25,324 nucleotides of DNA. Origin: a virus. Below are positions 14,119 to 20,919 of the stretch, piece by piece. The notes beneath the pieces are model-generated. The model worked only from the letters and a program-made list of their open reading frames with translations. It ran no database searches and was not told where the DNA came from. Position numbers and translations under genes: made by a program. The DNA lies in IMG/VR virus record IMGVR_UViG_3300033143_003373, positions 1-25,324 of that record. The stretch is one strand, 5' to 3'. Every line of letters begins with the position of its first letter. Position 1 is the stretch's first letter.

Positions 14119-14169
14119 AGACTAACGACTGAACTAAACCGCCACCCATAAAATAGAAAGAAGTACCGC

Positions 14170-14361
14170 ATGCGAGATTTGAAGTTTTTGAAACCGACAA
14201 AGAAAGTTGCAATCCGGCTGTCCCGGGCAAAATTATGCCTCGACTGTGAGGTTATTTACGAAGGGATCATTTGCCCCGTTTGCGGCCGGGGAAATTGCTG
14301 GCCGGTGGACAACTGGCTATCTACCAACCCAAAAATATTACAGGAGATAACACATGGGTAG
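14170..14361 (+). CDS. Small zinc-ribbon protein (63 aa)
   Basis: A basic N-terminus (RDLKFLKPTKKVAIRL) is followed by CLDC and CPVCGRGNCW, a compact zinc ribbon at residues 23-43. A purine-rich GAAAGAAG lies upstream of the ATG. The stop overlaps the start of the RecB-like nuclease by eight bases, so the two are coupled. It may be a nuclease partner or regulator; no family is recognised. Confidence 0.7.
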   Translation: MRDLKFLKPTKKVAIRLSRAKLCLDCEVIYEGIICPVCGRGNCWPVDNWLSTNPKILQEITHG

Positions 14362-15082
14362 GATCTACAAAAAAGACGGAAAAAGCTATCCGTCCTCGAC
14401 GACAATAACGGGCCAGCTTGACAAGAGCGGGCCCCTTACATGGTGGGCCGCCGGATGCGCGGCCGACTACGTGATTAAAAAAATCAACGAGGCCAAGACT
14501 CAGACTTTTAAAGCAGCCACCGTTATCCAATTCGCCGAACTTGCTCGAAAGCAATTCCGGGCTGTCTCCAGCCAAGCGGCTGATGTCGGCACGGCCGTCC
14601 ACAAGGCAATAGAGCACTATCTGAAAACCGGCAGGGAACCCAAGGTTGAAGATGATGAGGTTCTTGCTGGTTTTTTGGCTTTCCTGGAGTGGGCCGACAA
14701 ACATGAACTCAAGCCTATTGAAACAGAAGTTACTTTATATGGCGAAAACTACGCCGGCACCTGCGATCTTATCTGCACCCTGGATGGCAGGCCCTACGTC
14801 ATTGATTTCAAAACCTCCAAGGCCCCGAAAAACGGCAAGCCCTATGAAGAATGGGGCTACCAGCTCGCGTCATACAGACATGCCGCCGAGCTTGCCAACC
14901 TGGTCCCCGAAGACGCCGGCCATGGCGTCCTGCGCCTCGATAAAGAAACAGGATACCCTGATTGGCACGACATAACTGATCAGTATGAACGAGACCTGGC
15001 GATCTTTCAGGCTCTCACCAAAATATGGTGGCTCCGTCATCCGCAGTATGCGGCGGACTGGGAAGGAACTCTTGGTATATGA
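14354..15082 (+). CDS. RecB/Cas4-like PD-(D/E)XK nuclease (242 aa)
   Basis: This is a DNA exonuclease of the PD-(D/E)XK superfamily. The pieces are in the expected order: GTAVHKAIEHYL (79-90) with the motif His 83, E124, D138 in AGTCDLICT, then VIDFKTSK (149-156) with D151 and K153, and YQLASYRHA (169-177), the Q-Y motif. AGGAGATAACAC precedes the ATG. In phages such a nuclease resects ends to expose single strands for a partner annealing protein, and the next gene is a good candidate partner. It lacks the Cys cluster of true Cas4. Confidence 0.85.
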   Translation: MGRIYKKDGKSYPSSTTITGQLDKSGPLTWWAAGCAADYVIKKINEAKTQTFKAATVIQFAELARKQFRAVSSQAADVGTAVHKAIEHYLKTGREPKVEDDEVLAGFLAFLEWADKHELKPIETEVTLYGENYAGTCDLICTLDGRPYVIDFKTSKAPKNGKPYEEWGYQLASYRHAAELANLVPEDAGHGVLRLDKETGYPDWHDITDQYERDLAIFQALTKIWWLRHPQYAADWEGTLGI

Positions 15083-15095
15083 AAGGAGGAAAAAT

Positions 15096-16331
15096 ATGGA
15101 AATGAACAGCAGCCCAGAGCTCAATTTTGACAAAGCCGAGGCCTCTCAAACAACCCCGGCCCAGGTCCCGGCTCCAGTTGCCCAGGAAATTACCCCGCGA
15201 ATAGTCAACATTGAAGACTACGCCATGAGCGCGCAAGGGTTGATCAAGCAGGTTCATCTTATCCAAGAGGTAATGCGCGAGGTCATGCAAGAGGGGGAAC
15301 ATTACGGGACCATCCCCGGAACACAAAAACCTACCTTGTACCAGCCTGGCGCCCAAAAATTGGCAATGACGTTTCGTCTTGATCCCCGCTTTACCATCGT
15401 CCGGGAAATCCATCAAGAGCGATTCATTGCATATTGGGTCCGTTGCGATCTTTACCATATTATCTCGTGGGTTCATGTCAGTTCGGGTATGGGGTCTTGC
15501 AACAGCAGGGAAGAAAAGTATCGCTGGAGATACAAAGAAACTCTTACTGATAAGCCTGTTCCCAAAGAATACTGGAACCTTCGCAACAAGAAAAACCTAA
15601 CCGAAGATGACCGAAAAAAGATGCTCCGTTTAGTTCCCAAAGAATATGCCACCAGGAAAAACGACGAAGGCAAGTGGGTCCTTGCCAAAAAGGAGCGGAT
15701 CGAAAATGACAATCCCTGGGACCTTGATAATACCCTACTCAAAATGGCCTGCAAGCGGGCCTTTGTGATGTCGGTTCTGAATGGGACCGCCGCATCCGAT
15801 ATTTTCACGCAGGACGTGGAAGATTTGCCAGCCGATTATCTAAATGCGGAAACCCCGCCCCCTCCAAACCAAAAACCTTCACAAAGCAAGCCAAAAAAAT
15901 CGAATAGTAGCTTTAAGAAGTTCCTTGATAGCATGGCCAACCTAAAAGCCGAACTCAATAAACTCACCGGCAATGATAATACTTATTATGGCGTACTGGG
16001 GTCCCACGGGTTTGAAAAATCGAATCAAATCAAAGACCGAAAAACTCAGATCGAAGTTTATACTGACATGCTGAAAAAGCTGGAGGCCCTTAAGAACACA
16101 GCCGAGCCCGCCGAGGATGCCTTCACGGCAGAGGTGAAAAAACTCGCCGAGGCAGAGGTGAAAAAACTTGCCGAGGCAGAGGTGAAAAAACTTGCCGAAA
16201 GGATCCCCGGCGATGTGTACCAGGGGATCCTCGAAGTATACGACATTGAAGACCCCGCCGACCTCGCTGAAGACGCCAGGGAAGGGTTCCTGGAAGATAT
16301 GCAGAAGGCGGTGGAGATGTACGACAAATGA
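15096..16331 (+). CDS. Putative recombination/single-strand annealing-type protein (411 aa)
   Basis: The core region has GEHYGTIPGT (67-76), LYQPGAQKLAMTF (81-93), GMGSCNSREEKYRWRY (131-146) and NTLLKMACKRAFVMSVLNGT (212-231) followed by DIFTQDVEDL. I know this pattern from uncharacterised phage and mobile-element proteins encoded beside RecB-like nucleases, so an annealing or recombination-mediator role is inferred. A Pro/Ser linker (252-275) leads to a helical tail with three copies of AEVKKLAE (345-368). The start at 15096 is supported by AAAGGAGGAAAAAT; a longer frame would overlap the nuclease gene. The stop overlaps the methyltransferase start by ATGA. Confidence 0.68.
   Translation: MEMNSSPELNFDKAEASQTTPAQVPAPVAQEITPRIVNIEDYAMSAQGLIKQVHLIQEVMREVMQEGEHYGTIPGTQKPTLYQPGAQKLAMTFRLDPRFTIVREIHQERFIAYWVRCDLYHIISWVHVSSGMGSCNSREEKYRWRYKETLTDKPVPKEYWNLRNKKNLTEDDRKKMLRLVPKEYATRKNDEGKWVLAKKERIENDNPWDLDNTLLKMACKRAFVMSVLNGTAASDIFTQDVEDLPADYLNAETPPPPNQKPSQSKPKKSNSSFKKFLDSMANLKAELNKLTGNDNTYYGVLGSHGFEKSNQIKDRKTQIEVYTDMLKKLEALKNTAEPAEDAFTAEVKKLAEAEVKKLAEAEVKKLAERIPGDVYQGILEVYDIEDPADLAEDAREGFLEDMQKAVEMYDK
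16128..16199 (+). repeat. Three tandem 24-bp units in the annealing-type gene
   Basis: Units at 16128-16151, 16152-16175 and 16176-16199 differ by one or two bases each and encode AEVKKLAE three times in a coiled-coil tail. Copy number could vary without breaking the frame. Confidence 0.92.
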
Positions 16332-17131
16332 GGGTTGGTTCCCTTTTCAGTGGTTGCGGCGGTTTTGACCTGGGGCTTGAGCGCGCGGGGATGAAAATTG
16401 AGTGGCAATGTGAAATCAACAGGCAATGCCGCCAATTGCTGAAACGCCATTGGCCCAATGTTCCAATCTTCGAAGATATAACGAAACAAAATGGTTACAC
16501 ACCAGTTGAACTTATCTGCGGAGGCGATCCGTGCCCGATTCGGAGTAGTGCCAGGGGAGCTTGGGAAACAAAAATTCCCGACCTCTCCGGATACTTCCTT
16601 GCCGTGGTCGGCAGATTGCGGCCCCGGTGGGTGGTCCGCGAAAATGTTCCTGCATCAGATGATGTCGATTTCGTTGCCTGCCTGGAAATGCTCGGATACA
16701 GAACTGTTATTATCTCAACAAACGCCGCTATGCTTACGGCTCAAAACAGAGAACGGGATTTCATTGTGGGATGTTATCCGGAAAACTACCGATCCTTCAT
16801 CCAGGCGATACCTGTCTCCCAAAATGATAAAAGGTATGCTGAGACGAAATATCAAAAGACGCCGGCCTATCCTGTTCTTACTACCCACCCATGCAGGTGG
16901 GATTCTCGGGACGGTTACGTTTGGGACGGATTCGGCCTCAGGGTTGCGGATAGTGAAGAAAGACGCCAGCTTACAGGGTTCCCAAGTGGATGGTTTGATG
17001 GATTATCTAAAACGGCAGTGGCGAGAATGACGGGCAATGCAGTTGTGGTGCCCGTTGCGGAAGCAATCGGCAAAATTATAATGAAAGCTATGACAAATAA
17101 AACCCGCCCGGAGCCTTCGGGTTCCGGGTAA
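16328..17131 (+). CDS. DNA cytosine-5 methyltransferase (267 aa)
   Basis: It transfers methyl groups from S-adenosylmethionine to cytosine C5. The motifs are in order: motif I LFSGCGGFDLGL (6-17), CEIN (28-31), catalytic Cys69 in GGDPCP (motif IV), RENV (104-107, motif VI), AQNRERDF (138-145, motif VIII), a short target region, RRQLTGFPSGW (212-222, motif IX) and TGNAVVVP (235-242, motif X). At 267 residues it is at the short end for the family but has all core motifs. There is no cognate restriction gene nearby, so it is probably a phage self-protection enzyme. The start overlaps the previous stop (ATGA). Confidence 0.93.
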   Translation: MRVGSLFSGCGGFDLGLERAGMKIEWQCEINRQCRQLLKRHWPNVPIFEDITKQNGYTPVELICGGDPCPIRSSARGAWETKIPDLSGYFLAVVGRLRPRWVVRENVPASDDVDFVACLEMLGYRTVIISTNAAMLTAQNRERDFIVGCYPENYRSFIQAIPVSQNDKRYAETKYQKTPAYPVLTTHPCRWDSRDGYVWDGFGLRVADSEERRQLTGFPSGWFDGLSKTAVARMTGNAVVVPVAEAIGKIIMKAMTNKTRPEPSGSG

Positions 17132-17157
17132 AATAAAAGAATAGAGGGGCAAGAATC

Positions 17158-17343
17158 GTGAGTTACTACCGCATAACAGCTTACAATTGGCACGGTGAAA
17201 AAGAGATTATCACCGAAGATAATGATGATGACAGCATATTGGAGGTGGCTGAATCCTGTCTCCAGGATCTTTTCAGCGGGGCAATAAAAAGCCTTGTTGT
17301 CAGCAGGATCACCGGCAAAACAGGGATGAGAGATAATCTTTAA
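17158..17343 (+). CDS. Small acidic protein, unknown (61 aa)
   Basis: The start is GTG at 17158, with GAGGGG about 8 bases upstream. It begins SYYRITAYNWHGEKEIITED, a beta-like stretch, then an Asp-rich turn and a helix (DSILEVAESCLQDLFSG). No family is recognised. It is part of the run of small early genes after the methyltransferase. Confidence 0.65.
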   Translation: MSYYRITAYNWHGEKEIITEDNDDDSILEVAESCLQDLFSGAIKSLVVSRITGKTGMRDNL

Positions 17344-17359
17344 CGAAGGAGGATCAAAC

Positions 17360-17593
17360 ATGACAAAAGCAGAAAAATTTGTGGTTCACATGCTCAAACG
17401 AGTTAGGGATGATGGGCGTTTGGCATACTTAATGGGGCCTTTAACCGAGGCATATGATTTGATGACCGAGGCCTATGCGGACATGAAAGGCCTTGATGTG
17501 AAAGGTTTCCGTAAGGAATACGAAGAAATTTTGGCCGCGCACGCATTGAAAAGGGAAGCTGAAAGGCATGACCAAACTCAAAAGAGGATATGA
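17360..17593 (+). CDS. Small helical protein, unknown (77 aa)
   Basis: GAAGGAGG lies 7-8 bases before the ATG. The product is nearly all helix (AEKFVVHMLKRVRDDGRLAY, later KGFRKEYEEILAAHALKREA). No family is recognised. Its 3' end overlaps the next frame by 26 bases. Confidence 0.68.
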   Translation: MTKAEKFVVHMLKRVRDDGRLAYLMGPLTEAYDLMTEAYADMKGLDVKGFRKEYEEILAAHALKREAERHDQTQKRI

Positions 17594-17789
17594 ACATCCC
17601 TGCTTTGAGCTTGATTGGGATAATTATGCCCAGGTTGATGATTGTCTCGAAAGAACAGAAGATGAGCCCGATTGCACCCATCTCTTCCGAGGTAATACAT
17701 GGGAAACATGCCCTTCTGGAAAATTGCATCCCACCTTTGAATCCTACCGGAAATGGACTCAAACGGAATTCGTTGAGTTCGTTTCGTGA
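17568..17789 (+). CDS. Small Cys/Trp-rich protein, unknown (73 aa)
   Basis: The gene begins inside the end of the previous one, with AAAGG just before the ATG. The product has three Cys and many aromatic residues (HPCFELDWDNYAQ, WETCPSGKLHPTFESYRKW). No known family. The stop TGA overlaps the next ATG (TGATG), which supports translation in this frame. Confidence 0.58.
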   Translation: MTKLKRGYEHPCFELDWDNYAQVDDCLERTEDEPDCTHLFRGNTWETCPSGKLHPTFESYRKWTQTEFVEFVS

Positions 17790-17884
17790 TGCAAGATTGG
17801 TTCAACGGGAAAGGCGGCGACTTGTATCCGGAAGAGACCGTCAATAATGCTTTGGCTGCTCTTGCATGGGAGGAAGATGAATAA
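17789..17884 (+). CDS. Tiny coupled ORF (31 aa)
   Basis: A 31-codon frame (MQDWFNGKGGDLYPEETVNN then ALAALAWEEDE) starts in a TGATG overlap with the preceding stop and ends two bases before the next ATG. No separate ribosome site is seen, so it would depend on coupling. The product is acidic; the function is unknown. Confidence 0.45.
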   Translation: MQDWFNGKGGDLYPEETVNNALAALAWEEDE

Positions 17885-17886
17885 CC

Positions 17887-18060
17887 ATGAGTTTCTTGTC
17901 TAAAATCAGCCGCATAATAGGCGACCTTGATGACACGGATCGCGCCATGGCTCGGGCGATTTTGGTCAATAAGATGGAAGAATGTTTAACCAAAGAGGAG
18001 AAAAAAGAAATTCTCCAATATATTGAGGAATTTTGCGCTACTTGTAAAAGGGCGGCGTGA
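17887..18060 (+). CDS. Small helical protein, unknown (57 aa)
   Basis: GGGAGGAA lies about 11 bases before the ATG. The product is helical (SFLSKISRIIGDLDDTDRAM, then KEEKKEILQYIEEFCATCKR) and ends with a CxxC. No family is recognised. It precedes the 91-residue Cys-rich gene with a 35-base gap. Confidence 0.6.
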   Translation: MSFLSKISRIIGDLDDTDRAMARAILVNKMEECLTKEEKKEILQYIEEFCATCKRAA

Positions 18061-18095
18061 GAAAAAATGGGCTACGCAATAAAGGAGGCCCTCAA

Positions 18096-18371
18096 ATGGG
18101 ACGGAGAACTTTGAAGACGTTGGGCATGGATAAAATCGGGCTCAATGAGGGAGAAAAAAGAGCAGTAAAAAAGTGGCTCAAACAACCGCCAGAGATCCAG
18201 CGTCGTAAATGTCCTTTTCCTTTGAATCCAAGCCTTGGATTCGGGGCGAGTGTCCAGTGCAATGTTTGCTTTTCATGGTTCCCAAGATCTAAAAAACTTG
18301 AATCTTGTCCTTGCGTGGTTTACCAACTGCGAACCGTAAAGAAAAGGGCAAGGGAGATGTTGGAGTATTAA
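18096..18371 (+). CDS. Cys-rich, probable zinc-binding protein (91 aa)
   Basis: AAAGGAGG seven bases before the ATG at 18096 decides the start; an upstream GTG at 18057 lacks one. Residues about 40-75 have RRKCPFPLNPSLGF, VQCNVCFSWFP and ESCPC, giving five Cys likely to bind zinc. A basic helix flanks it. No family is recognised. Confidence 0.7.
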   Translation: MGRRTLKTLGMDKIGLNEGEKRAVKKWLKQPPEIQRRKCPFPLNPSLGFGASVQCNVCFSWFPRSKKLESCPCVVYQLRTVKKRAREMLEY

Positions 18372-18394
18372 CTTTCTTCAGAAAGGGAATTAAA

Positions 18395-18634
18395 ATGGAA
18401 ACTATAATAATCGGCGGAGAAGAATTTCCTACTGAGTGCCCAAAAGATTGCCCAGGCAAAAAAGAATCTCCCCTCCAAGGTGGTTTATGTCATAGGTGTC
18501 CTATCTTTAATTGTTATGATGAGAACCCGGAAATGGTTTTACTTCATCCTTCCGAATATCGCCCTGATTGGGCAAGGGCCTGGAAAGAGTGGTTCGAGAG
18601 AGGGATGAAAAGTTATCCTGATCTGAGGTTCTAA
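18395..18634 (+). CDS. Cys-rich small protein (79 aa)
   Basis: AAAGGGA lies before the ATG at 18395. Five Cys occur within the first 40 residues (ECPKDCPG, LCHRCPIFNCYD), a likely metal site, followed by an amphipathic part (YRPDWARAWKEWFERGMKS). No family is recognised. It is the last plus-strand gene and is followed by a ribosome site with no gene behind it. Confidence 0.68.
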   Translation: METIIIGGEEFPTECPKDCPGKKESPLQGGLCHRCPIFNCYDENPEMVLLHPSEYRPDWARAWKEWFERGMKSYPDLRF

Positions 18635-18636
18635 AA

Positions 18637-18643
18637 AAGGAGG
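18637..18643 (+). promoter_or_regulatory. Orphan ribosome-binding site
   Basis: A full AAGGAGG directly follows the last early gene, but no ATG, GTG or TTG is placed to use it, and the convergent holin gene ends at 18658. It looks like the leftover of a lost gene. Confidence 0.5.
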
Positions 18644-18657
18644 AAAACACAATAGTT

Positions 18658-19074
18658 TCAAACATCCTTCTTAAAAATCTTCTCCGCCGATCGGCCCGCC
18701 ACGTATCCGCCAACCCCCACGTTAAGCAACGCCCATAAACCCCCAGGCAAGTCCAGGATAAGGGATTTGCCTGGGAGGAAAAGGGCGATGTAAGGCGCAA
18801 TCACGTAATTGTTGGCGATTATCAAGATCACTATCAGCATCAACAGGGGTCTCCAATTCCGCTGTAGCCACCCGCCCCGAGCCTCCGCCAGGATGATCTT
18901 TGTTTGGCTTTCCAGGGCCGCCGCCAGTTCCTCATGCTGGTTGATCAAGACTTCCCGTTGGATCATTGCCTTGAGCTCATTGGCCTTATCCTTATCCTCA
19001 ACGTATTTGTCGATGAGGGAGAGGCCCTTATCAAGGATCTTGCCTATCACCGGGATCATTGCTAAAATGTTCAT
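18658..19074 (-). CDS. Holin, 3TM/GTA type (138 aa)
   Basis: The protein has an amphipathic N-terminus (residues 1-25), a charged helix, then GGWLQRNWRPLLMLIVILII (67-86), the signature of the 3TM holin family, and a second hydrophobic segment (111-126). It would form membrane lesions that release or activate the endolysin. GAGGGG precedes the ATG, one base after the endolysin stop. It is the last gene of the late operon and converges on the early genes with no clear terminator between. Confidence 0.86.
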   Translation of the reverse strand: MNILAMIPVIGKILDKGLSLIDKYVEDKDKANELKAMIQREVLINQHEELAAALESQTKIILAEARGGWLQRNWRPLLMLIVILIIANNYVIAPYIALFLPGKSLILDLPGGLWALLNVGVGGYVAGRSAEKIFKKDV

Positions 19075-19075
19075 T

Positions 19076-19504
19076 TTATCCCCTCACAAGGTAAAGGTAT
19101 TTACCGTTACGCCTTGTCCACACTTGATAACGAGCATGGGGCCTCGTGTCAGTGTGGAACCCCACCGGGATGCCCCAGTCGAAGTATATCCCGGTGCCCC
19201 CAAATCCGAACCGAAGGACCTCCCGGATCTGTATCCTGACCGGGGCGTCGGTTTCAAAATGCCAATCCGCCGCCCGAGCGCCCATAGCCAGTAAATGATA
19301 AGAGGCTGGTGAGTGCCCGTGCGTTCCTCCTACGTCTACCCCTCCGCCGGCCTCCCGGTGGATCCGGATAGGCCACCCGGTTTGATGCCGGAGCCGGTCC
19401 AGGGCAAAGAGGAGGGTGCCGTCGATTTGCTCCCCGGAACCGGGAAAGTCCGGATCGTCGAACTCATAGGGCCGGAAGTATCGAACATGCTTCCAGTTGA
19501 CCAT
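19076..19504 (-). CDS. Endolysin, M15-type peptidase (142 aa)
   Basis: This is a small zinc peptidase that cuts cell-wall peptides. The metal-binding pattern is visible as H70 in SYHLLAMGARAADWHF with D80 (the SxHxxGxAxD element in variant form), and H117 in GFHTDTRP. There is no signal peptide, so it needs the holin. Its length is normal for a single-domain M15 lysin. GAAGGGG lies about 7 bases before the ATG. Confidence 0.8.
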   Translation of the reverse strand: MVNWKHVRYFRPYEFDDPDFPGSGEQIDGTLLFALDRLRHQTGWPIRIHREAGGGVDVGGTHGHSPASYHLLAMGARAADWHFETDAPVRIQIREVLRFGFGGTGIYFDWGIPVGFHTDTRPHARYQVWTRRNGKYLYLVRG

Positions 19505-19508
19505 TGCT

Positions 19509-19679
19509 TTACCCCTTCATAAGCAGGGCAAGGACTCCGATTCCTATATTTACCGCCAGCATTACCAGGATTGACCATAGTTTGCCTTCTAAACTTTTCA
19601 CCTTGGCCCACACCTCCGAAAACTCTTTATCTATTCTTTGGTGCCTCTCATCGCACCATTCTTTGAGGTAATTATTCAT
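19509..19679 (-). CDS. XhlA-like small membrane protein of the lysis cassette (56 aa)
   Basis: A 56-codon frame has a coiled-coil N-terminal half (RHQRIDKEFSEVWAKVKSLE, about residues 12-31) and one C-terminal membrane segment (LWSILVMLAVNIGIGVLALL, 34-53). This is the plan of XhlA-type haemolysin/holin-associated proteins. GGAAGG lies before the ATG. It sits directly upstream of the endolysin and holin, so it may serve as a second holin or an anchor for the lysis proteins. No two-part spanin is seen. Confidence 0.72.
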   Translation of the reverse strand: MNNYLKEWCDERHQRIDKEFSEVWAKVKSLEGKLWSILVMLAVNIGIGVLALLMKG

Positions 19680-19690
19680 CGCCCGCCTTC

Positions 19691-20122
19691 CTATTTTGCG
19701 GTTACGATTTCTGCCGTTTCTTTTTCCGGTATCACGGGCCTTTTATCGGCATCCAGAGTGGTTCCCTCCGGTAAGCCAACCTCCTGGATCAAATCGTTTA
19801 ACGCCTCGTCATCGGTCCTGGCAACCGGGGCGTGTTCTGATAGGTCATATTCTCGTGTCACTTTCGGGCTTGCCTTATAGAAACCCTTCCCCTTCATCGG
19901 AATAACTGCGGCTGGATCGTCAACTAACAACATCAAAGTCTTGCCACGTTCATGCCAGCTATGGATTGAAACACTAAGTAAATCAGGGTAAACCTTTCCC
20001 CCGCCTTCAAAGGGGTCCACCCTGGGCCTGTTCTTACGACCCTCAATATCGGGCAAGATTACACCCGTTCGAGGGTCGTAGAAAGGTTTTTTCTTGAGTT
20101 TAAACTTTATCCATTGAGGCAT
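19691..20122 (-). CDS. Late-operon protein, unknown (143 aa)
   Basis: The product has a basic start (MPQWIKFKLKKKPFYDPRTG) and an acidic end, without membrane segments. The middle has beta-like strands (KTLMLLVDDPAAVIPMKGKG). No family is recognised. The ribosome site is weak (GAAG). It lies between the tail genes and the lysis cassette and may be a minor tail or fibre-associated protein. Confidence 0.65.
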   Translation of the reverse strand: MPQWIKFKLKKKPFYDPRTGVILPDIEGRKNRPRVDPFEGGGKVYPDLLSVSIHSWHERGKTLMLLVDDPAAVIPMKGKGFYKASPKVTREYDLSEHAPVARTDDEALNDLIQEVGLPEGTTLDADKRPVIPEKETAEIVTAK

Positions 20123-20127
20123 CTTCT

Positions 20128-20919
20128 TCAGGGTCCTATCAAGGCAGTCTTAGCCAAGACAACGTAATATGCCGCTCCACGAATAGCCGAGACATTCCCG
20201 TTGTCATAGAAGAGATAATTTTCGCTACCATCATAAGGACTAAACTGAGCAGTTCCAGAATAGGTCAATTTGTTTCCTGCTGGTATAGCAGAAAGGCTTG
20301 TTGGCTTGGAGTTGTGAAAACCAAAAACAACCTCTGAACCATCACACTGACCAAAGAACCAAACATCACCAGTCGTATTCCATGCATTCGTTGTAACCTC
20401 AAAATTGATAAGAGTCGTGGTACCTTCGCGTAAAAATACTTTCAATTTTTCATCGGTTCCACTAGAGCGCATGTAAATACTGTCATTGTCTCCAGCAGAC
20501 TTAATCCTTAAAATACCAGCTTCCGCCGTTTCTGCCCAAGCATCTTTCAGTTTCGTGATGAACGTCCATGTGGTGGTTCCTGCCAAAACGCTCATCATTT
20601 CGTTTGGCATAGTGAAGTATTGGGAATTATCGCCAAGATCCCGGGTGGGCGGACTACCTGTCGCTCCTGCCACATTTCCAACTTGGCTAATTATAAGATC
20701 ACTTCCAGTTAAATCACCGCCCCTTCCGGTCTCATCCCCACCAGCATTCGTATTTTCGAAGAAACAAATAAAGGTATCCTCGTTGCCGTCCCCGTCCTGG
20801 TCAACGTCAAGTGTAGATTCTGATTGCTCATCCCAACCAGCCCAGGAACCGGGAGCGGCTGCCGCTCCCGCCCGAAGAATCCGCCTCCGGTGCGGTACTA
20901 TAATCCGTCCACCTACCAT
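20128..20919 (-). CDS. Tail/receptor-type beta-rich protein (263 aa)
   Basis: The start at 20919 is set by AGGAGGG seven bases before the ATG and overlaps the fibre stop. A short basic N-terminus (RIIVPHRRRILRAG) leads to LDVDQDGDGNEDT (about 37-49), an EF-hand/dockerin-like calcium loop, and then a long beta-rich region with TTWTFITKLKDAW and TNAWNTTGDVWFFGQ, as in LamG/concanavalin-type carbohydrate-binding folds. By place after the tail fibre it is a likely receptor-binding or adhesin component. The family assignment is tentative. Confidence 0.6.
   Translation of the reverse strand: MVGGRIIVPHRRRILRAGAAAAPGSWAGWDEQSESTLDVDQDGDGNEDTFICFFENTNAGGDETGRGGDLTGSDLIISQVGNVAGATGSPPTRDLGDNSQYFTMPNEMMSVLAGTTTWTFITKLKDAWAETAEAGILRIKSAGDNDSIYMRSSGTDEKLKVFLREGTTTLINFEVTTNAWNTTGDVWFFGQCDGSEVVFGFHNSKPTSLSAIPAGNKLTYSGTAQFSPYDGSENYLFYDNGNVSAIRGAAYYVVLAKTALIGP

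Noticed and set aside
16491-17030. 179-codon plus-strand frame within the methyltransferase
   Set aside because: It is an alternate frame of a gene with all motifs I-X present and has no start signal.
17095-17140. Intrinsic terminator after the methyltransferase
   Set aside because: The CCCG/CGGG stem is short, overlaps the end of the gene and lacks a T-run; the following genes appear to continue the operon.
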